Shown here: piece after piece, positions 30,860 through 40,015 of the stretch | How the letters are laid out: each line of letters begins with the position of its first letter | How positions within the stretch are numbered: the stretch's first letter is position 1 | Assembly: GCF_007992435.1 (NCBI RefSeq) | Contig: NZ_BKAG01000004.1 | Location: 124,001 to 188,000, forward strand | From: Prosthecobacter gellanilyticus | GTDB taxonomy: Bacteria > Verrucomicrobiota > Verrucomicrobiia > Verrucomicrobiales > Verrucomicrobiaceae | Direction: 5' to 3' | DNA: 64,000 nucleotides | Translations under genes and position numbers: made by a program | Notes under the pieces: generated by a model | What the model saw: only the letters and a program-made list of their open reading frames with translations | Told to the model about the DNA's origin: nothing | The model's database searches: none

Positions 30860-31918
30860 ATGAACAGCCCCATGAGTTCAAAGGGGACTGAACCCAAAAA
30901 CAGCCCTGGCGTTACTGTTTGGAAGGCGCTTGTCCTCAAGTATCAGCAACCATCCCGGTGGCGTGCGACCTGGCAGTTGGTGAACACGCTCGGTCCCTAC
31001 GTGTTGCTATGGTGCCTCATGTATCTGAGCTTGTCGTGGTCATGGTGGCTGACACTTCTTTTCGCCATCCTTGCGGGCATGTTTCTCGTCCGCATTTTCA
31101 TCATCTTCCACGACTGCGGTCACGGTTCATTTTTCAAGTCCCGGCGGGTCAATGACGTGGTGGGCTTCATCACCGGCGTGCTCACCCTCACGCCCTACTA
31201 TCACTGGCGGTGGGAGCACTCCATCCATCACGCCAGCGCGGGTGCGCTCGACCGCCGTGGCGTGGGGGACGTGTGGACGATGACCGTCGAGGAATATCTC
31301 AAGTCCTCCCGCTGGAAACGCTTTGCCTACCGCCTCGCGCGCAACCCCTTCGTGCTCTTTGGCATTGCGCCGCTCTACCTCTTTGTGATCGCGCAGCGTT
31401 TCCCGGCTCCCAACTCGAGCCCGCGTGACCGCCGCTCCGTGCATTGGATGAACCTGGCCATCCTCTCGGTGGCGATCGTCATGAGCTGGATCTTTGGCCT
31501 AACCACCTATCTGCTGCTTCATCTCACCGTGGAGATGGTCGGGGGTGCGATCGGCATCTGGATGTTCTATGTGCAGCACCAGTTCGAAGACGTCTATTGG
31601 GAGCGCGATGAAAAGTGGGACTTCACCAGGGCAGCGCTGCAGGGAAGCTCTTTCTACAAGCTGCCCAGGATCCTCCAATGGTTTTCGGGAAACATCGGCT
31701 TTCATCACATCCATCATCTCAGTTCCCGGATCCCCAACTACAATCTGCAGCGCTGCCATGAAGCTGACCCCATGTTCCAGCAGATCAAACCCATCACACT
31801 CGTCTCAAGCTTGCGCTCACTGACTTTTCGTCTGTGGGATGAGCAGAAAGGCAAGCTGATCGGCTTCCGGCAAATGCGGAAGATGCGCAAACAAGACAAG
31901 TTTTCCCATGACGACTAG
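30860..31918 (+). CDS. Membrane fatty acid desaturase (DesA/delta-12-like)
   Basis: The ATG at 30860 gives 352 residues; an upstream in-frame ATG (30695) would add 55 residues with no desaturase similarity. Three His boxes are present: HDCGH near residue 84, HSIHH near 120 and HHIHH near 282, which bind the di-iron centre of membrane acyl-lipid desaturases. Four to five hydrophobic helices lie between them. The enzyme introduces a cis double bond into membrane lipid acyl chains, commonly for adaptation to cold. It is convergent with the next gene, 5 bp away. Confidence 0.9.
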   Translation: MNSPMSSKGTEPKNSPGVTVWKALVLKYQQPSRWRATWQLVNTLGPYVLLWCLMYLSLSWSWWLTLLFAILAGMFLVRIFIIFHDCGHGSFFKSRRVNDVVGFITGVLTLTPYYHWRWEHSIHHASAGALDRRGVGDVWTMTVEEYLKSSRWKRFAYRLARNPFVLFGIAPLYLFVIAQRFPAPNSSPRDRRSVHWMNLAILSVAIVMSWIFGLTTYLLLHLTVEMVGGAIGIWMFYVQHQFEDVYWERDEKWDFTRAALQGSSFYKLPRILQWFSGNIGFHHIHHLSSRIPNYNLQRCHEADPMFQQIKPITLVSSLRSLTFRLWDEQKGKLIGFRQMRKMRKQDKFSHDD

Positions 31919-31923
31919 TTCGC

Positions 31924-32424
31924 TCAGCCATGCAGGTTTCTGTTCGCTGAAACGAGTTCGTGGTAGATCCGGCTGGGGAGGCCGAAGATGAACTGGTAAA
32001 CCAGCAGCAACATGACGAGGAAGAGTCCTGCTGAGATTGCGATCTCGAGGGGTCGGAGGAAACTCATGCGATGCATCAGAAAGCTCAACACACCTAACAG
32101 CCAGGTGGCGATGAGTGTGATGGCTCCCAGCCGGTGTCCCCAAGGACGTCTCATTCCAAAAGTCAGCGCAACCAACAATCCAACACGGGCAGTGAGATCA
32201 AGAAACATCCATAAGGTGTCAAATGGGTCCTCAAGCAGCTTCGAAAGACTGTCTCCGACAATCAGCCGCCCGGAGGTGGCACCCCATCCGACCGTCATGA
32301 AGATCGAATAAACGAGCGTCCATCGCACGCTCGAAGGCATCTTGCCAGGAAGGGAGGCATCAACCTGAATCAGTTCCGCCTTCGGCGGAGCATACGGGTT
32401 CAGGTCAGCTTCGTCACTCATCAT
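31924..32424 (-). CDS. Small four-helix membrane protein of unknown function
   Basis: A 166-residue protein. The polar N-terminus contains NPYAPPKAEL, a motif often seen at the start of small planctomycete and verrucomicrobial membrane proteins, followed by about four hydrophobic helices. No enzymatic motif is visible. Its start codon lies at the foot of the accC terminator hairpin (32425-32456), so it probably has its own promoter or depends on read-through from accC. Confidence 0.7.
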   Translation of the reverse strand: MMSDEADLNPYAPPKAELIQVDASLPGKMPSSVRWTLVYSIFMTVGWGATSGRLIVGDSLSKLLEDPFDTLWMFLDLTARVGLLVALTFGMRRPWGHRLGAITLIATWLLGVLSFLMHRMSFLRPLEIAISAGLFLVMLLLVYQFIFGLPSRIYHELVSANRNLHG

Positions 32425-32456
32425 AAAAAAGCGCGGACTAGTGAGGTCCGCGCTTT
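32425..32456 (-). terminator. Intrinsic terminator of accBC
   Basis: An 11-bp perfect stem (AAAGCGCGGAC at 32428-32438, complement at 32446-32456) with a 7-nt loop. On the minus strand it is followed by a run of six T. It lies 21 bp after the accC stop and directly before the start codon of the next minus-strand gene. Confidence 0.85.
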
Positions 32457-32477
32457 GGTGAAGGATTTAAATTTCGA

Positions 32478-33839
32478 TCAGCTCTTCATGCCTTCCTGGC
32501 GGAGGAAATTCTCCACCCAGGTGATGTCATACTGGCCGTTCTGGAAATCACTGGTGGTGAGCACCTTGCTCTGCAGCGGAATGGTGGTCTTGATGCCTTC
32601 CACGGTGAACTCGCCCAAAGCGCGGCGCATGCGGCGGATGGCGATGTCACGCGTGGCGCCGGTGACGATGAGCTTGGCGATCATGGAATCATAATACGGA
32701 GGCACTTCGTAACCGGAGTAGACGTGGGTGTCGACACGGACACCACGGCCACCGGAGGTGTACCAGAGATTGATCTTGCCCGGGCTGGGGGCGAAGTTGC
32801 GGGCCGGGTCCTCGGCGTTGATGCGGCACTCGATGCTGTGGCCACGGGCGGTGGCCTTCAGCACGTGCTCACTCAGCGGCAGGCCGGCGGCGATGCGGAT
32901 CTGCTCCTTGATGAGGTCACAACCGTAGACTTCCTCGGTGATGGGATGCTCCACCTGGATACGGGTGTTCATCTCCATGAAGTAGAAGTCCTTGCGGTTG
33001 TTATCCACGAGGAACTCAATGGTGCCGCAGTTCTCGTAGCCGATCTTTTTGCAGAGGCGGACGGCGGCATCACCCATCTTTTTGCGAAGGGCGTCGGTCA
33101 TCTTGGGGCTCGGGCACTCCTCGATGATCTTTTGGTTACGCCGCTGCATGGAGCAGTCGCGCTCGCCGAGATGGACAACATTGCCGTGGGAGTCGGCGAC
33201 GATCTGAAACTCGATGTGGTGGGGCTTTTCGACGAGCTTCTCCATGTACATGGAGCCATCGCCGAAGCACTTGAGCGCCTCAAGGCTGGCGGCCTGGAAG
33301 CTGGAGATGAGGGTGGCCTCGTTGAGCACGGGGCGCATGCCGCGGCCACCACCACCAGCGGTGGCCTTGATGATGACGGGATAACCAATTTTGCGTGCCC
33401 AGTGGAGGGCCTGCTCCTCGTTCTCGATGATGCCATCGGAACCAGGGGTGATGGGCACGCCGGCGGCCTTGGCAGTGGCGCGGGCGCTGTTCTTGTCACC
33501 CATGGTGGAGATGACGCGGGAGCTGGGCCCGATGAACTTGATTTTGCACTGCTCGCAGATGTCGGCGAACTCGGCCTTCTCAGAGAGGAAGCCGTAACCT
33601 GGATGGATGGCGTCGACATTCGCGATCTCAGCGGCGCTGATGATGCGGGAGATCTTCAGGTAGCTCTCCGTGCTGGGGCCTGGGCCGATGCAGATGGCCT
33701 CGTCAGCGAGGTGGACGTGCATGGAATCGACATCCGCCTCGGAATAAACGGCGACGGTTTTGACATCGAGTTCTTTGCAGGCGCGGATGATGCGGACAGC
33801 GATCTCACCACGGTTGGCGACGAGGACTTTTTTAAACAT
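32478..33839 (-). CDS. accC: Acetyl-CoA carboxylase, biotin carboxylase subunit
   Basis: A 453-residue ATP-grasp enzyme that carboxylates the biotin on AccB using ATP and bicarbonate, the first half-reaction of fatty acid synthesis. The N-terminus [14 protein letters not shown], the Gly-rich ATP loop GGGGRGMR (about residue 163) and the catalytic segment [11 protein letters not shown] (about 286) are all present, and the length is standard. It follows accB at a 127-bp distance on the same strand, the usual accBC order, and ends in a clear terminator. The carboxyltransferase genes accA/accD are not in the window. Confidence 0.97.
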   Translation of the reverse strand: MFKKVLVANRGEIAVRIIRACKELDVKTVAVYSEADVDSMHVHLADEAICIGPGPSTESYLKISRIISAAEIANVDAIHPGYGFLSEKAEFADICEQCKIKFIGPSSRVISTMGDKNSARATAKAAGVPITPGSDGIIENEEQALHWARKIGYPVIIKATAGGGGRGMRPVLNEATLISSFQAASLEALKCFGDGSMYMEKLVEKPHHIEFQIVADSHGNVVHLGERDCSMQRRNQKIIEECPSPKMTDALRKKMGDAAVRLCKKIGYENCGTIEFLVDNNRKDFYFMEMNTRIQVEHPITEEVYGCDLIKEQIRIAAGLPLSEHVLKATARGHSIECRINAEDPARNFAPSPGKINLWYTSGGRGVRVDTHVYSGYEVPPYYDSMIAKLIVTGATRDIAIRRMRRALGEFTVEGIKTTIPLQSKVLTTSDFQNGQYDITWVENFLRQEGMKS

Positions 33840-33966
33840 GGGCAGGGAGCGGAGAGCTAAGAGCGAAGGGCAGAGAGTAAGATGCGGAGAGCCTGGGACA
33901 GGAAGGAGCGAGTGGTGGAAGGATCCAGACTCTCGGACTCTATGCCCTGGGCTCTACGCTGGGTGG

Positions 33967-34563
33967 TCAGGCTTTGAGTTCGAAGAGAGGCTGGCCGTAT
34001 TGAACGGGTTTGCCATCCTCCGCGAGGATGCGGGCGATCACACCGCGCACGCCTTCAGGCTTGATCTCATTCATAACCTTCATGGCCTCAATGATGCAGA
34101 CGGTGGTGTTGTCATCCACGCTGTCACCGACATTGATGAAGGCTTTCTCACCGGGAGATGAGGAGCGGTAGAAGGTTCCAACCATGGGACTGTTAATGGT
34201 CGGGCCGGCCGGAGCAGCGGCGGGGGCTGCGGCAGGAGCAGCGCCAGCAAGGGCGGGAGCGGGGATGGCGGCCACAGGAGCAGCGGCCACCGGTGCTGCG
34301 ATGGTCATGGCAGGCGCGGCAGAGTGGGAAGGCAGATTCTTGAGCAGTTCCTTGGCTGCTTCAAAGTCTGAACCGCGGCGGAGTTCCAGTTTGGAGCCCT
34401 GAGCTTCAAAGTTGAAGATGGTCAGGTCGTTTTCAGCCATGAGGCTGACGATTTCGCGGATGTGGGCGAGGTCGAAATTCGAGGAAGAAGAAGCTTTGGC
34501 GCTCGGTTTGGGGGCTGGCTTGGAGGCGGCTTTCTTCTTGGCGGGCGATTTGCGTTTGTCCAT
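33967..34563 (-). CDS. accB: Biotin carboxyl carrier protein of acetyl-CoA carboxylase
   Basis: A 198-residue carrier. The C-terminal ~75 residues are a biotinyl domain with the modified Lys in EAMKVMNEI; the middle is a flexible Ala/Pro linker (about 75-120). The N-terminus has an extra basic Lys/Ala/Pro-rich stretch (about residues 1-28) before the conserved helix DLAHIREIVSLM, not usual for E. coli-type AccB. The domain arrangement and the neighbouring accC make the assignment secure. Confidence 0.96.
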   Translation of the reverse strand: MDKRKSPAKKKAASKPAPKPSAKASSSSNFDLAHIREIVSLMAENDLTIFNFEAQGSKLELRRGSDFEAAKELLKNLPSHSAAPAMTIAAPVAAAPVAAIPAPALAGAAPAAAPAAAPAGPTINSPMVGTFYRSSSPGEKAFINVGDSVDDNTTVCIIEAMKVMNEIKPEGVRGVIARILAEDGKPVQYGQPLFELKA

Positions 34564-34700
34564 GTAAGGGATGTGGATTTGGCGGGGGGAACGGGGTCGA
34601 GCGTAGCGTCTCTCCCCGGGGTGGCAAGGCTAAAAACGGGAGCAGGAAGTGTGCAATGGATCAGAACCAGATCGAGCAAAGGTCTTTATCAGGAGTCTGA

Positions 34701-35930
34701 GTGAGGTCGCTGAACCTCTCCTCTAAGCGGATGGCCTACTCTCGCTCCATCACTCATCGCCCTCAGGCCTCTCTTTCGGGCTTGATGCTGGGCATCTTGA
34801 TTGGCGGGCTGGCTGTCGGGCTCTGGTGGTGGCTGGAGGAGCCTCTGGTTTCGCCTCAAAAGGCAGCCAAGCTGAAGCAACCGGGCATCTCCCCAGCCAT
34901 GTTTGTGAAGGAGGTCCAACCTGCAAAGGTGGCTGACAGCAGCGGAGCGGGAGACCCACCCTGGAATGGCCGAGGCAACGCCGAGAATGAAAAAGCGAGA
35001 CCGTCAGTGGCGCAGGGAGGGCCTGCGCTGCGTGACTCGGTAGATGCTACGAACACGTATCGCACGATGGTCAATGCCGATGGGTCCAGGATGACCGCGA
35101 GCTACGGCATGGCGGCGGTGGTGGGCACGCCTCATGTTCATCTTCATGCAGTGCTGCCGGTGAAGCCGGAGTGCTATCCTCCAGCCGAGCTCATCAATCA
35201 GTTCTGGACGGAGGCGGTGCTCACACGCACGGGCGGAGTCGCGCTCATCGGATCGGATTCGCTGATGGCTTGGGATGCGGCCAAACCTGGAGTGGTGCAG
35301 CCTCTCCTGACGCCGATGAGGGTCAGGAAGCTGGTGGGAACTCCTGATGAGGTGGTGATGCTGGACGACCAGCGCCGTGTGTGGCGCATCTACGGTGGTG
35401 CGGAAGCACAAATGGAGTTTGTGCGGGAAGGCTGCCGTGACTTGTTTGCGTCCGGGCTGCCCGGGAAGGTGGTGGCACGGGATACTTCGGGAACCCTGAT
35501 GGTGCTGGATTTACGGACACCCGGGAAGGCAGAGTTCTTCAAGCCACCGCAGGTCAGTTCCTTGCCGGATGCCACTCTGAGTGCCGATGGCTGGCTGTGG
35601 GTGGTGGGCGGGGACATCTGGACTCGTGACCTCACTGGAGGCGACTGGCAGTCCGTCAATGGGCGAGCTGATGAAGTGCAGGCCATGGGCAGTGGCGTGC
35701 TGACTTTCTATGATGGATTTCTGAAGGCGCATCGAGGTGCAAAAGCACCGCCCCCTACCCTGACGCAGGTCCAGATGTTTGCCGCAGTGGCCGGACTCGC
35801 TGTCGGTGTGAATGGAGACATCGAGGCGACGGCTTGGGGCGATCTGCTGGATCAGCCTGCGTCTTTCAAGATCCCCAAAGGCGCACGCCAGATGGCGGTC
35901 AGCCCGGCAGGCTTGGTGGCATTCTGGTAG
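34701..35930 (+). CDS. Membrane-anchored protein of unknown function
   Basis: A 409-residue protein. The GTG start at 34701 has AGGAG five bases upstream, which favours it over the ATG at 34731. One membrane helix near residues 27-45 (GLMLGILIGGLAVGLWWW) precedes a ~70-residue low-complexity linker. The rest is built from short beta repeats with Gly/Trp/Asp turns (MVLDLRTPG, ATLSADGWLWVVGG, GSGVLTFYDG), suggesting a beta-propeller facing the periplasm. It resembles RCC1- or PQQ-like propellers only in style. It is convergent with the MglA-type GTPase gene, 31 bp away. Confidence 0.7.
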   Translation: MRSLNLSSKRMAYSRSITHRPQASLSGLMLGILIGGLAVGLWWWLEEPLVSPQKAAKLKQPGISPAMFVKEVQPAKVADSSGAGDPPWNGRGNAENEKARPSVAQGGPALRDSVDATNTYRTMVNADGSRMTASYGMAAVVGTPHVHLHAVLPVKPECYPPAELINQFWTEAVLTRTGGVALIGSDSLMAWDAAKPGVVQPLLTPMRVRKLVGTPDEVVMLDDQRRVWRIYGGAEAQMEFVREGCRDLFASGLPGKVVARDTSGTLMVLDLRTPGKAEFFKPPQVSSLPDATLSADGWLWVVGGDIWTRDLTGGDWQSVNGRADEVQAMGSGVLTFYDGFLKAHRGAKAPPPTLTQVQMFAAVAGLAVGVNGDIEATAWGDLLDQPASFKIPKGARQMAVSPAGLVAFW

Positions 35931-35961
35931 GTCCTTTGGCGAGATGCCATGCGGCCTCACC

Positions 35962-36594
35962 TCAAGCGGCTACGACCTCGCGCAGCACATCCTTGTGCTG
36001 CTCCTGGGCTTTTTGAAACTGGGCCACGACGCCCTGGGTGATGGCATTCAGCGTGGCGAGCACGTTGCGACCGCTCTTGGCATCCGCCTCGAAGCTCAGA
36101 TGCGGCACCGGGCGGTTGTTCAGCAGGAACTCCAGGTATTCGACCGGGGCGCTGTTCGGGAGATCGCGCTTGTTGTACTGCAGCACGGTGGGCAGGCGGT
36201 CGAGGCTGGAGCCGTTGAGCCTGAGATTGGCCTCGAGGGACTGGTAAGCGTGGATGTTGTCCCGCTGGCGGTCCATCTGGCTGTCGGCCACAAAGACCAC
36301 GCCATCTGCCTGGCGGAGCACGAGCTGCAGGGTGGCATTGTAGGTGACCTGGCCAGGAACGGTGTAGAGATGGAAGCTGGTGCGGTAGCCGGGCAGGGCG
36401 CTGCTTTCCACGGCCAGGAAATCAAAGAAGAGCGTCCTGTCCTGAGACGTGGAGAGGCTCACGAGATCGCTGCGGCCCTGGGGATCCAGCTTGGCGTGGA
36501 TCTGCCGCAGGTTCGTGGTCTTGCCGCTCAGCGGGGTGCCGCAGTAGACGATCTTGAAGCGGATGGTGCGTGCTTTGGGATCGATGGCGGGCAT
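35962..36594 (-). CDS. mglA: MglA-type small Ras-like GTPase
   Basis: A 210-residue cytoplasmic GTPase of the MglA (prokaryotic Ras-like) family. The P-loop GTPLSGKTTN is near residue 19, the switch-2 motif TVPGQ near 77 (DxxG replaced by VPG, as in MglA) and the guanine motif NKRDLP near 138. In Myxococcus and Thermus, MglA is switched off by MglB, a roadblock/LC7 GAP, and marks a cell pole. Here the gene lies 3 bp downstream of a large gene whose last ~130 residues look like roadblock/LC7, so the pair should form one operon. The polar role is inferred. Confidence 0.88.
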   Translation of the reverse strand: MPAIDPKARTIRFKIVYCGTPLSGKTTNLRQIHAKLDPQGRSDLVSLSTSQDRTLFFDFLAVESSALPGYRTSFHLYTVPGQVTYNATLQLVLRQADGVVFVADSQMDRQRDNIHAYQSLEANLRLNGSSLDRLPTVLQYNKRDLPNSAPVEYLEFLLNNRPVPHLSFEADAKSGRNVLATLNAITQGVVAQFQKAQEQHKDVLREVVAA

Positions 36595-36597
36595 GGC

Positions 36598-39500
36598 TCA
36601 GACGATCATGCGGGAAAGCTCGCGTGCGATCAAGGTTATCTTATCCCGAAGGCCAAGAGTGGGTTCGGCATCATGCAGGACACCAAGGATGGCACCCTCG
36701 GGGAAGCAGAAGGTCATGAGGCGGTCTCCCGAGTTCATGGTGAAGGTTTCCGCACCATCAATGCCGATCAGCGGAGCGAGAGCACGCAGGTGCTGGGCGA
36801 GCTGGGAGGCCTGTTTTTGGAATTCGCGGGCTTGGGGCTTATGCGCGCCGGCATGGGAGATGGCCGTGCCACCTTCACGCAGGCAGACGCAGGCGGCGAT
36901 GCCGGGCAGACCGCAAGCAAGCTCGACGACACGCTGGGGTGTGAGATCACAGTCCGTGTCCAGCAGGGCGCGGAGCATGATCTGGTCGGGGTTCACATCG
37001 TGGGTCTGGACGCCGAGACTCGTCTGGGCGGCAAAACCTGCATTGGCGGCGGGCCGCGAAGCAGGTCTGGCAGCCGGCATGGTGGTCGGGGCAGGCGCAG
37101 GGAAGGCAGCCGGGGGCTGGAAGGGGGGCGCGCTTTCCTCAAAGGCTGGCGGCACGAATGCCCTCACGGGCGGGGGCGTGGCTTCAGGAGGTGCCGGATC
37201 AAAGAAGGCAGCGGGTGTGGCCGGGATGTCAATCACCGGAGCCGCGGAACGCTCAAGAGCGGCGGCTGGGGAAAGGGGGCCGGAAGCGGCGGCGGCGGCC
37301 GCATGACTCCAGGAGCGCTCCAGATGAGGCGGCTGGATCTGGCCGAGCAGTTGATCACTGCTGAAGCCGTTCTCCGTCGGATCGGAGGCCGGAGGCCTGA
37401 AGGTCTGAAAACCGGAAGGAGGCCCTGGTTTGGGCTCGGGTGGCAGCACGGTGGTCTCCAGGAACATGGGCGGCGGAGCCAGGGAGGCTCCGGCGGCGGG
37501 AGGTTGGGCGCCTGCGAAAGGTGCCGAAGGCGGCGAAGCAAACGGAGCCGTGGGCAGGGCCGGTGCTTGGTATGCCGGTGCCGCAGGAGGTGAGAATGCG
37601 GCCTGCGCCGCAGGCTGGAAGAGCGGCACCCCTGAGGGCAATGGTGCTGCAAACGGGTCCTGGGGCGGTGCGGCTGGCGTGCCGGGGAAGGCGGCAAATT
37701 GAGGCTGCGCCTGAGGCTGGGGCGGTGCCACTGCTGGGGCAGGGGCGAAGGGGGGCGGAGCAAAAGCTGCCTGCAATGAGGTCGGTGCCGCTGGTGGCTG
37801 TAGTCCTGGAGGGGCTGCTGGCGTCTGGAAAGGTGATCCGGCGGCAGGCATGCTGAAAGCCGGAGGCACGGGCTGCGCCGAGGCAAAGGGAGAGCCAGCT
37901 CCCGCAGGAGCTCCGAAGCCCTCTGCCAACGGCGCGGCAGGGGCGGTGAAGGAGGGAGTCATCACATCCGCAGACGGAGCCGGGGCTCCAAAAGGCGAAG
38001 CGGGTGCTCCAGGCTGGGATGGTGGTGCGAAGCCGGGTGGTGGCTCTACACGCATGACAGAGGTTTGCAGACTACCCGGGGCACCCGAAGAGGGGGCGGC
38101 GACCATCATCACCGGACCTGGACCTGCCTGAGGCGCTGGAGAGGGAGCGGAAGGGCCCAGCCCCGAAAGATTTGGCAACGTGGGAGGTGCGTTGCTGCCT
38201 GCGATGGCGGTTTGCAGCAGCTCGGGATCGACACGGATCTGGAAGTCACGTCGAGCTGTGTTCAGCACGTTCCGGAAGCCGATATCCGTGATGCCATCCA
38301 CCAGGAAGCCGAGCTGGGCCAGCGGCGTGGGCGTGCCCAGCAGTTCCTTGACGGCGCTGGCTGGCATGGAGGTGGTGATCCAGGCTGGCACGACCATGGG
38401 GTCAAAGCCCAGTTCCGCCGCTGTGTAACCCTTCAGCATGCCGGCGAGGCTGATGCGCACAGGGCCGCTGACCGGAGCACTACCCGAAGAGGCTGGTGCC
38501 ATGGGGCCGGGTGCCTGAGGCATGGCCATGGGGCTGGAGCCGACCATGCGCGGTCCGGCACCAGGAGCGTCAGGCGCTGGCTGGCCGGTGGGCACAGCCT
38601 TGTCACCAAACAAACTGCCAAAGGGCGATGCGCCGACCATGACCCCGGAGCCCTGAGCAGGGGCGACTGCGCCAAACGGAGATGACGAAGCCGGAGGGGC
38701 GGCGGGCAGAGGGGGCGGTGAAGCTGAGAAGGGGGAACTTGGCGCACCCAACGGTGCTGCCGGAGCCTGTGGGGCCGAAAACGGCGAGGCGGGTGCCATT
38801 CCTGACGGTGCAAAGGGGGATGCAGCAGCTGCCGCAGGTGCCTGCGCGGGCTCAGAGGGCGTCTCCGGTCTGGTCATGAAGGGAGAGGAGAGTCCTGAAC
38901 CGGGAGCCGCACCGAAGGGACTGCCTCCCATGCCAGGGGCCATGCCGAAAGGCTGGCCTGCGGGAGCCAAAGGGGCCTGAGGCTCCGCCCCGGCAGGGGC
39001 AAAGGGGCTCATGGGGAAGGAGGCTCCTGGAAGGGAAATCTGCGGTGAAACGTCCCGGGAACCCACCTCGGCAAGCGGCGGTGGCGGGCCCTGGCGCTTG
39101 GGGGGGAGGAGCATGCCGCTGGGTGTCGTGGTGCCAGGTAGCGGCGGTGGCTGGGATGTCTCCATCATCATGCCGCCTCCCGGAGGCTGGGCCGCCATGG
39201 CAAAGGGGGAGGCGCTCATGGGCGGCGCGGAAGCCATCATGGGCATCGGCGGCGCCATGCCCACGGCACCACCGGACTGCGCGGCGGCGATGAGACGTGG
39301 GAGCTTCGAGGCAGGCAGCGGGATCATCCGCGGATCCTGCGGTGAGACAGGTGTCTGAAACAGGGCCGGACAGACCCGGTAGATCTCAAACATGGGCACG
39401 GCAGCCTGCCCGCTGCGCAGCGCTTCATCGATCGTCTGGCTGGAGATCGCCACGGGCTGATCGGGCGGCAGGGCTCCGTGCCGGGCAATCTCTGGAGGCA

Positions 39501-39807
39501 ACTGGGGAAGCACGTCCCCGACCGTCAGAGGGGCATTGGTACCTGCGCTGGCACCTGCGGCGGCAAAAGGAGAGGTCTGGATGACACCCGCACCTGTGGC
39601 GTTTTCGCCGGGAGCGACTTTGAACATGGGCGCGCCAAAAGGGGAGGCGGCAGCATTCAGAGGTGGGGATGAGACGGCAGACATTGGTGGAGGCGCAGCG
39701 AATCCGGGATGGGCTCCACCCGGCACAGGGGCCTCTTGCAGCGTGACAGGGTCCTGCTGAAGTGAGTCAGCAGAGCCTTGAAACATGCTGCGGAACGAGA
39801 AACTCAT
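36598..39807 (-). CDS. Proline/alanine-rich scaffold protein with C-terminal roadblock/LC7 (MglB-like) domain
   Basis: A 1,069-residue protein, about four fifths low-complexity Pro/Ala/Gly/Ser/Phe sequence with dozens of short SPFG/ASPFA-type motifs. Three ordered islands stand out: residues about 93-176 (ALRSGQAAVPMFEIYRVCPA), about 449-534 (GFLVDGITDIGFRNVLNTAR) and the C-terminal ~130 (from about 939; CGLPGIAACVCLREGG, GDRLMTFCFPEGAILGVLHD), which has the size and strand pattern of a roadblock/LC7 domain. It sits 3 bp upstream of the MglA-type gene, matching an MglB partner. The long disordered arm is very unusual for MglB, which is normally ~150 residues. The N-terminal MSFSFRSMFQG is short and not a signal peptide. 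Confidence 0.8.
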   Translation of the reverse strand: MSFSFRSMFQGSADSLQQDPVTLQEAPVPGGAHPGFAAPPPMSAVSSPPLNAAASPFGAPMFKVAPGENATGAGVIQTSPFAAAGASAGTNAPLTVGDVLPQLPPEIARHGALPPDQPVAISSQTIDEALRSGQAAVPMFEIYRVCPALFQTPVSPQDPRMIPLPASKLPRLIAAAQSGGAVGMAPPMPMMASAPPMSASPFAMAAQPPGGGMMMETSQPPPLPGTTTPSGMLLPPKRQGPPPPLAEVGSRDVSPQISLPGASFPMSPFAPAGAEPQAPLAPAGQPFGMAPGMGGSPFGAAPGSGLSSPFMTRPETPSEPAQAPAAAAASPFAPSGMAPASPFSAPQAPAAPLGAPSSPFSASPPPLPAAPPASSSPFGAVAPAQGSGVMVGASPFGSLFGDKAVPTGQPAPDAPGAGPRMVGSSPMAMPQAPGPMAPASSGSAPVSGPVRISLAGMLKGYTAAELGFDPMVVPAWITTSMPASAVKELLGTPTPLAQLGFLVDGITDIGFRNVLNTARRDFQIRVDPELLQTAIAGSNAPPTLPNLSGLGPSAPSPAPQAGPGPVMMVAAPSSGAPGSLQTSVMRVEPPPGFAPPSQPGAPASPFGAPAPSADVMTPSFTAPAAPLAEGFGAPAGAGSPFASAQPVPPAFSMPAAGSPFQTPAAPPGLQPPAAPTSLQAAFAPPPFAPAPAVAPPQPQAQPQFAAFPGTPAAPPQDPFAAPLPSGVPLFQPAAQAAFSPPAAPAYQAPALPTAPFASPPSAPFAGAQPPAAGASLAPPPMFLETTVLPPEPKPGPPSGFQTFRPPASDPTENGFSSDQLLGQIQPPHLERSWSHAAAAAASGPLSPAAALERSAAPVIDIPATPAAFFDPAPPEATPPPVRAFVPPAFEESAPPFQPPAAFPAPAPTTMPAARPASRPAANAGFAAQTSLGVQTHDVNPDQIMLRALLDTDCDLTPQRVVELACGLPGIAACVCLREGGTAISHAGAHKPQAREFQKQASQLAQHLRALAPLIGIDGAETFTMNSGDRLMTFCFPEGAILGVLHDAEPTLGLRDKITLIARELSRMIV

Positions 39808-40015
39808 GCGGGACGGACTAATTCAGCGCATTGATACTATCAGGAAATTTGAAATTTGCAGAAAATATAACCGGAAGTTGGAACTTCGATTAATTAACCG
39901 AAAATAAATATCAAGCACGCTTAAGTCGAGCGTTTTTTGCTAATTCCATCGATGCTGAACAGCAGGGTCCGGCCTACCCAAAAGTTTGTAAATGAGCGCG
40001 CCCTCCAAAGCACGC

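Noticed and set aside
32724-33860. 378-codon + strand frame opposite accC
   Set aside because: accC is certain from conserved motifs; the opposite frame is composition-driven. The same applies to 44524-45729 and 57927-59078.
35812-37593. 593-codon + strand frame opposite the GTPase and scaffold genes
   Set aside because: Its translation is Gly/Arg/Glu-rich shadow sequence with no domain, while the minus strand carries a clear MglA and roadblock-like domain.
39917-39938. Short hairpin plus six T on the + strand (ACGCT..AGCGT) as a terminator
   Set aside because: No + strand gene lies upstream of it, the stem is only 5 bp, and the region is generally AT-rich, probably promoter DNA for the scaffold gene.
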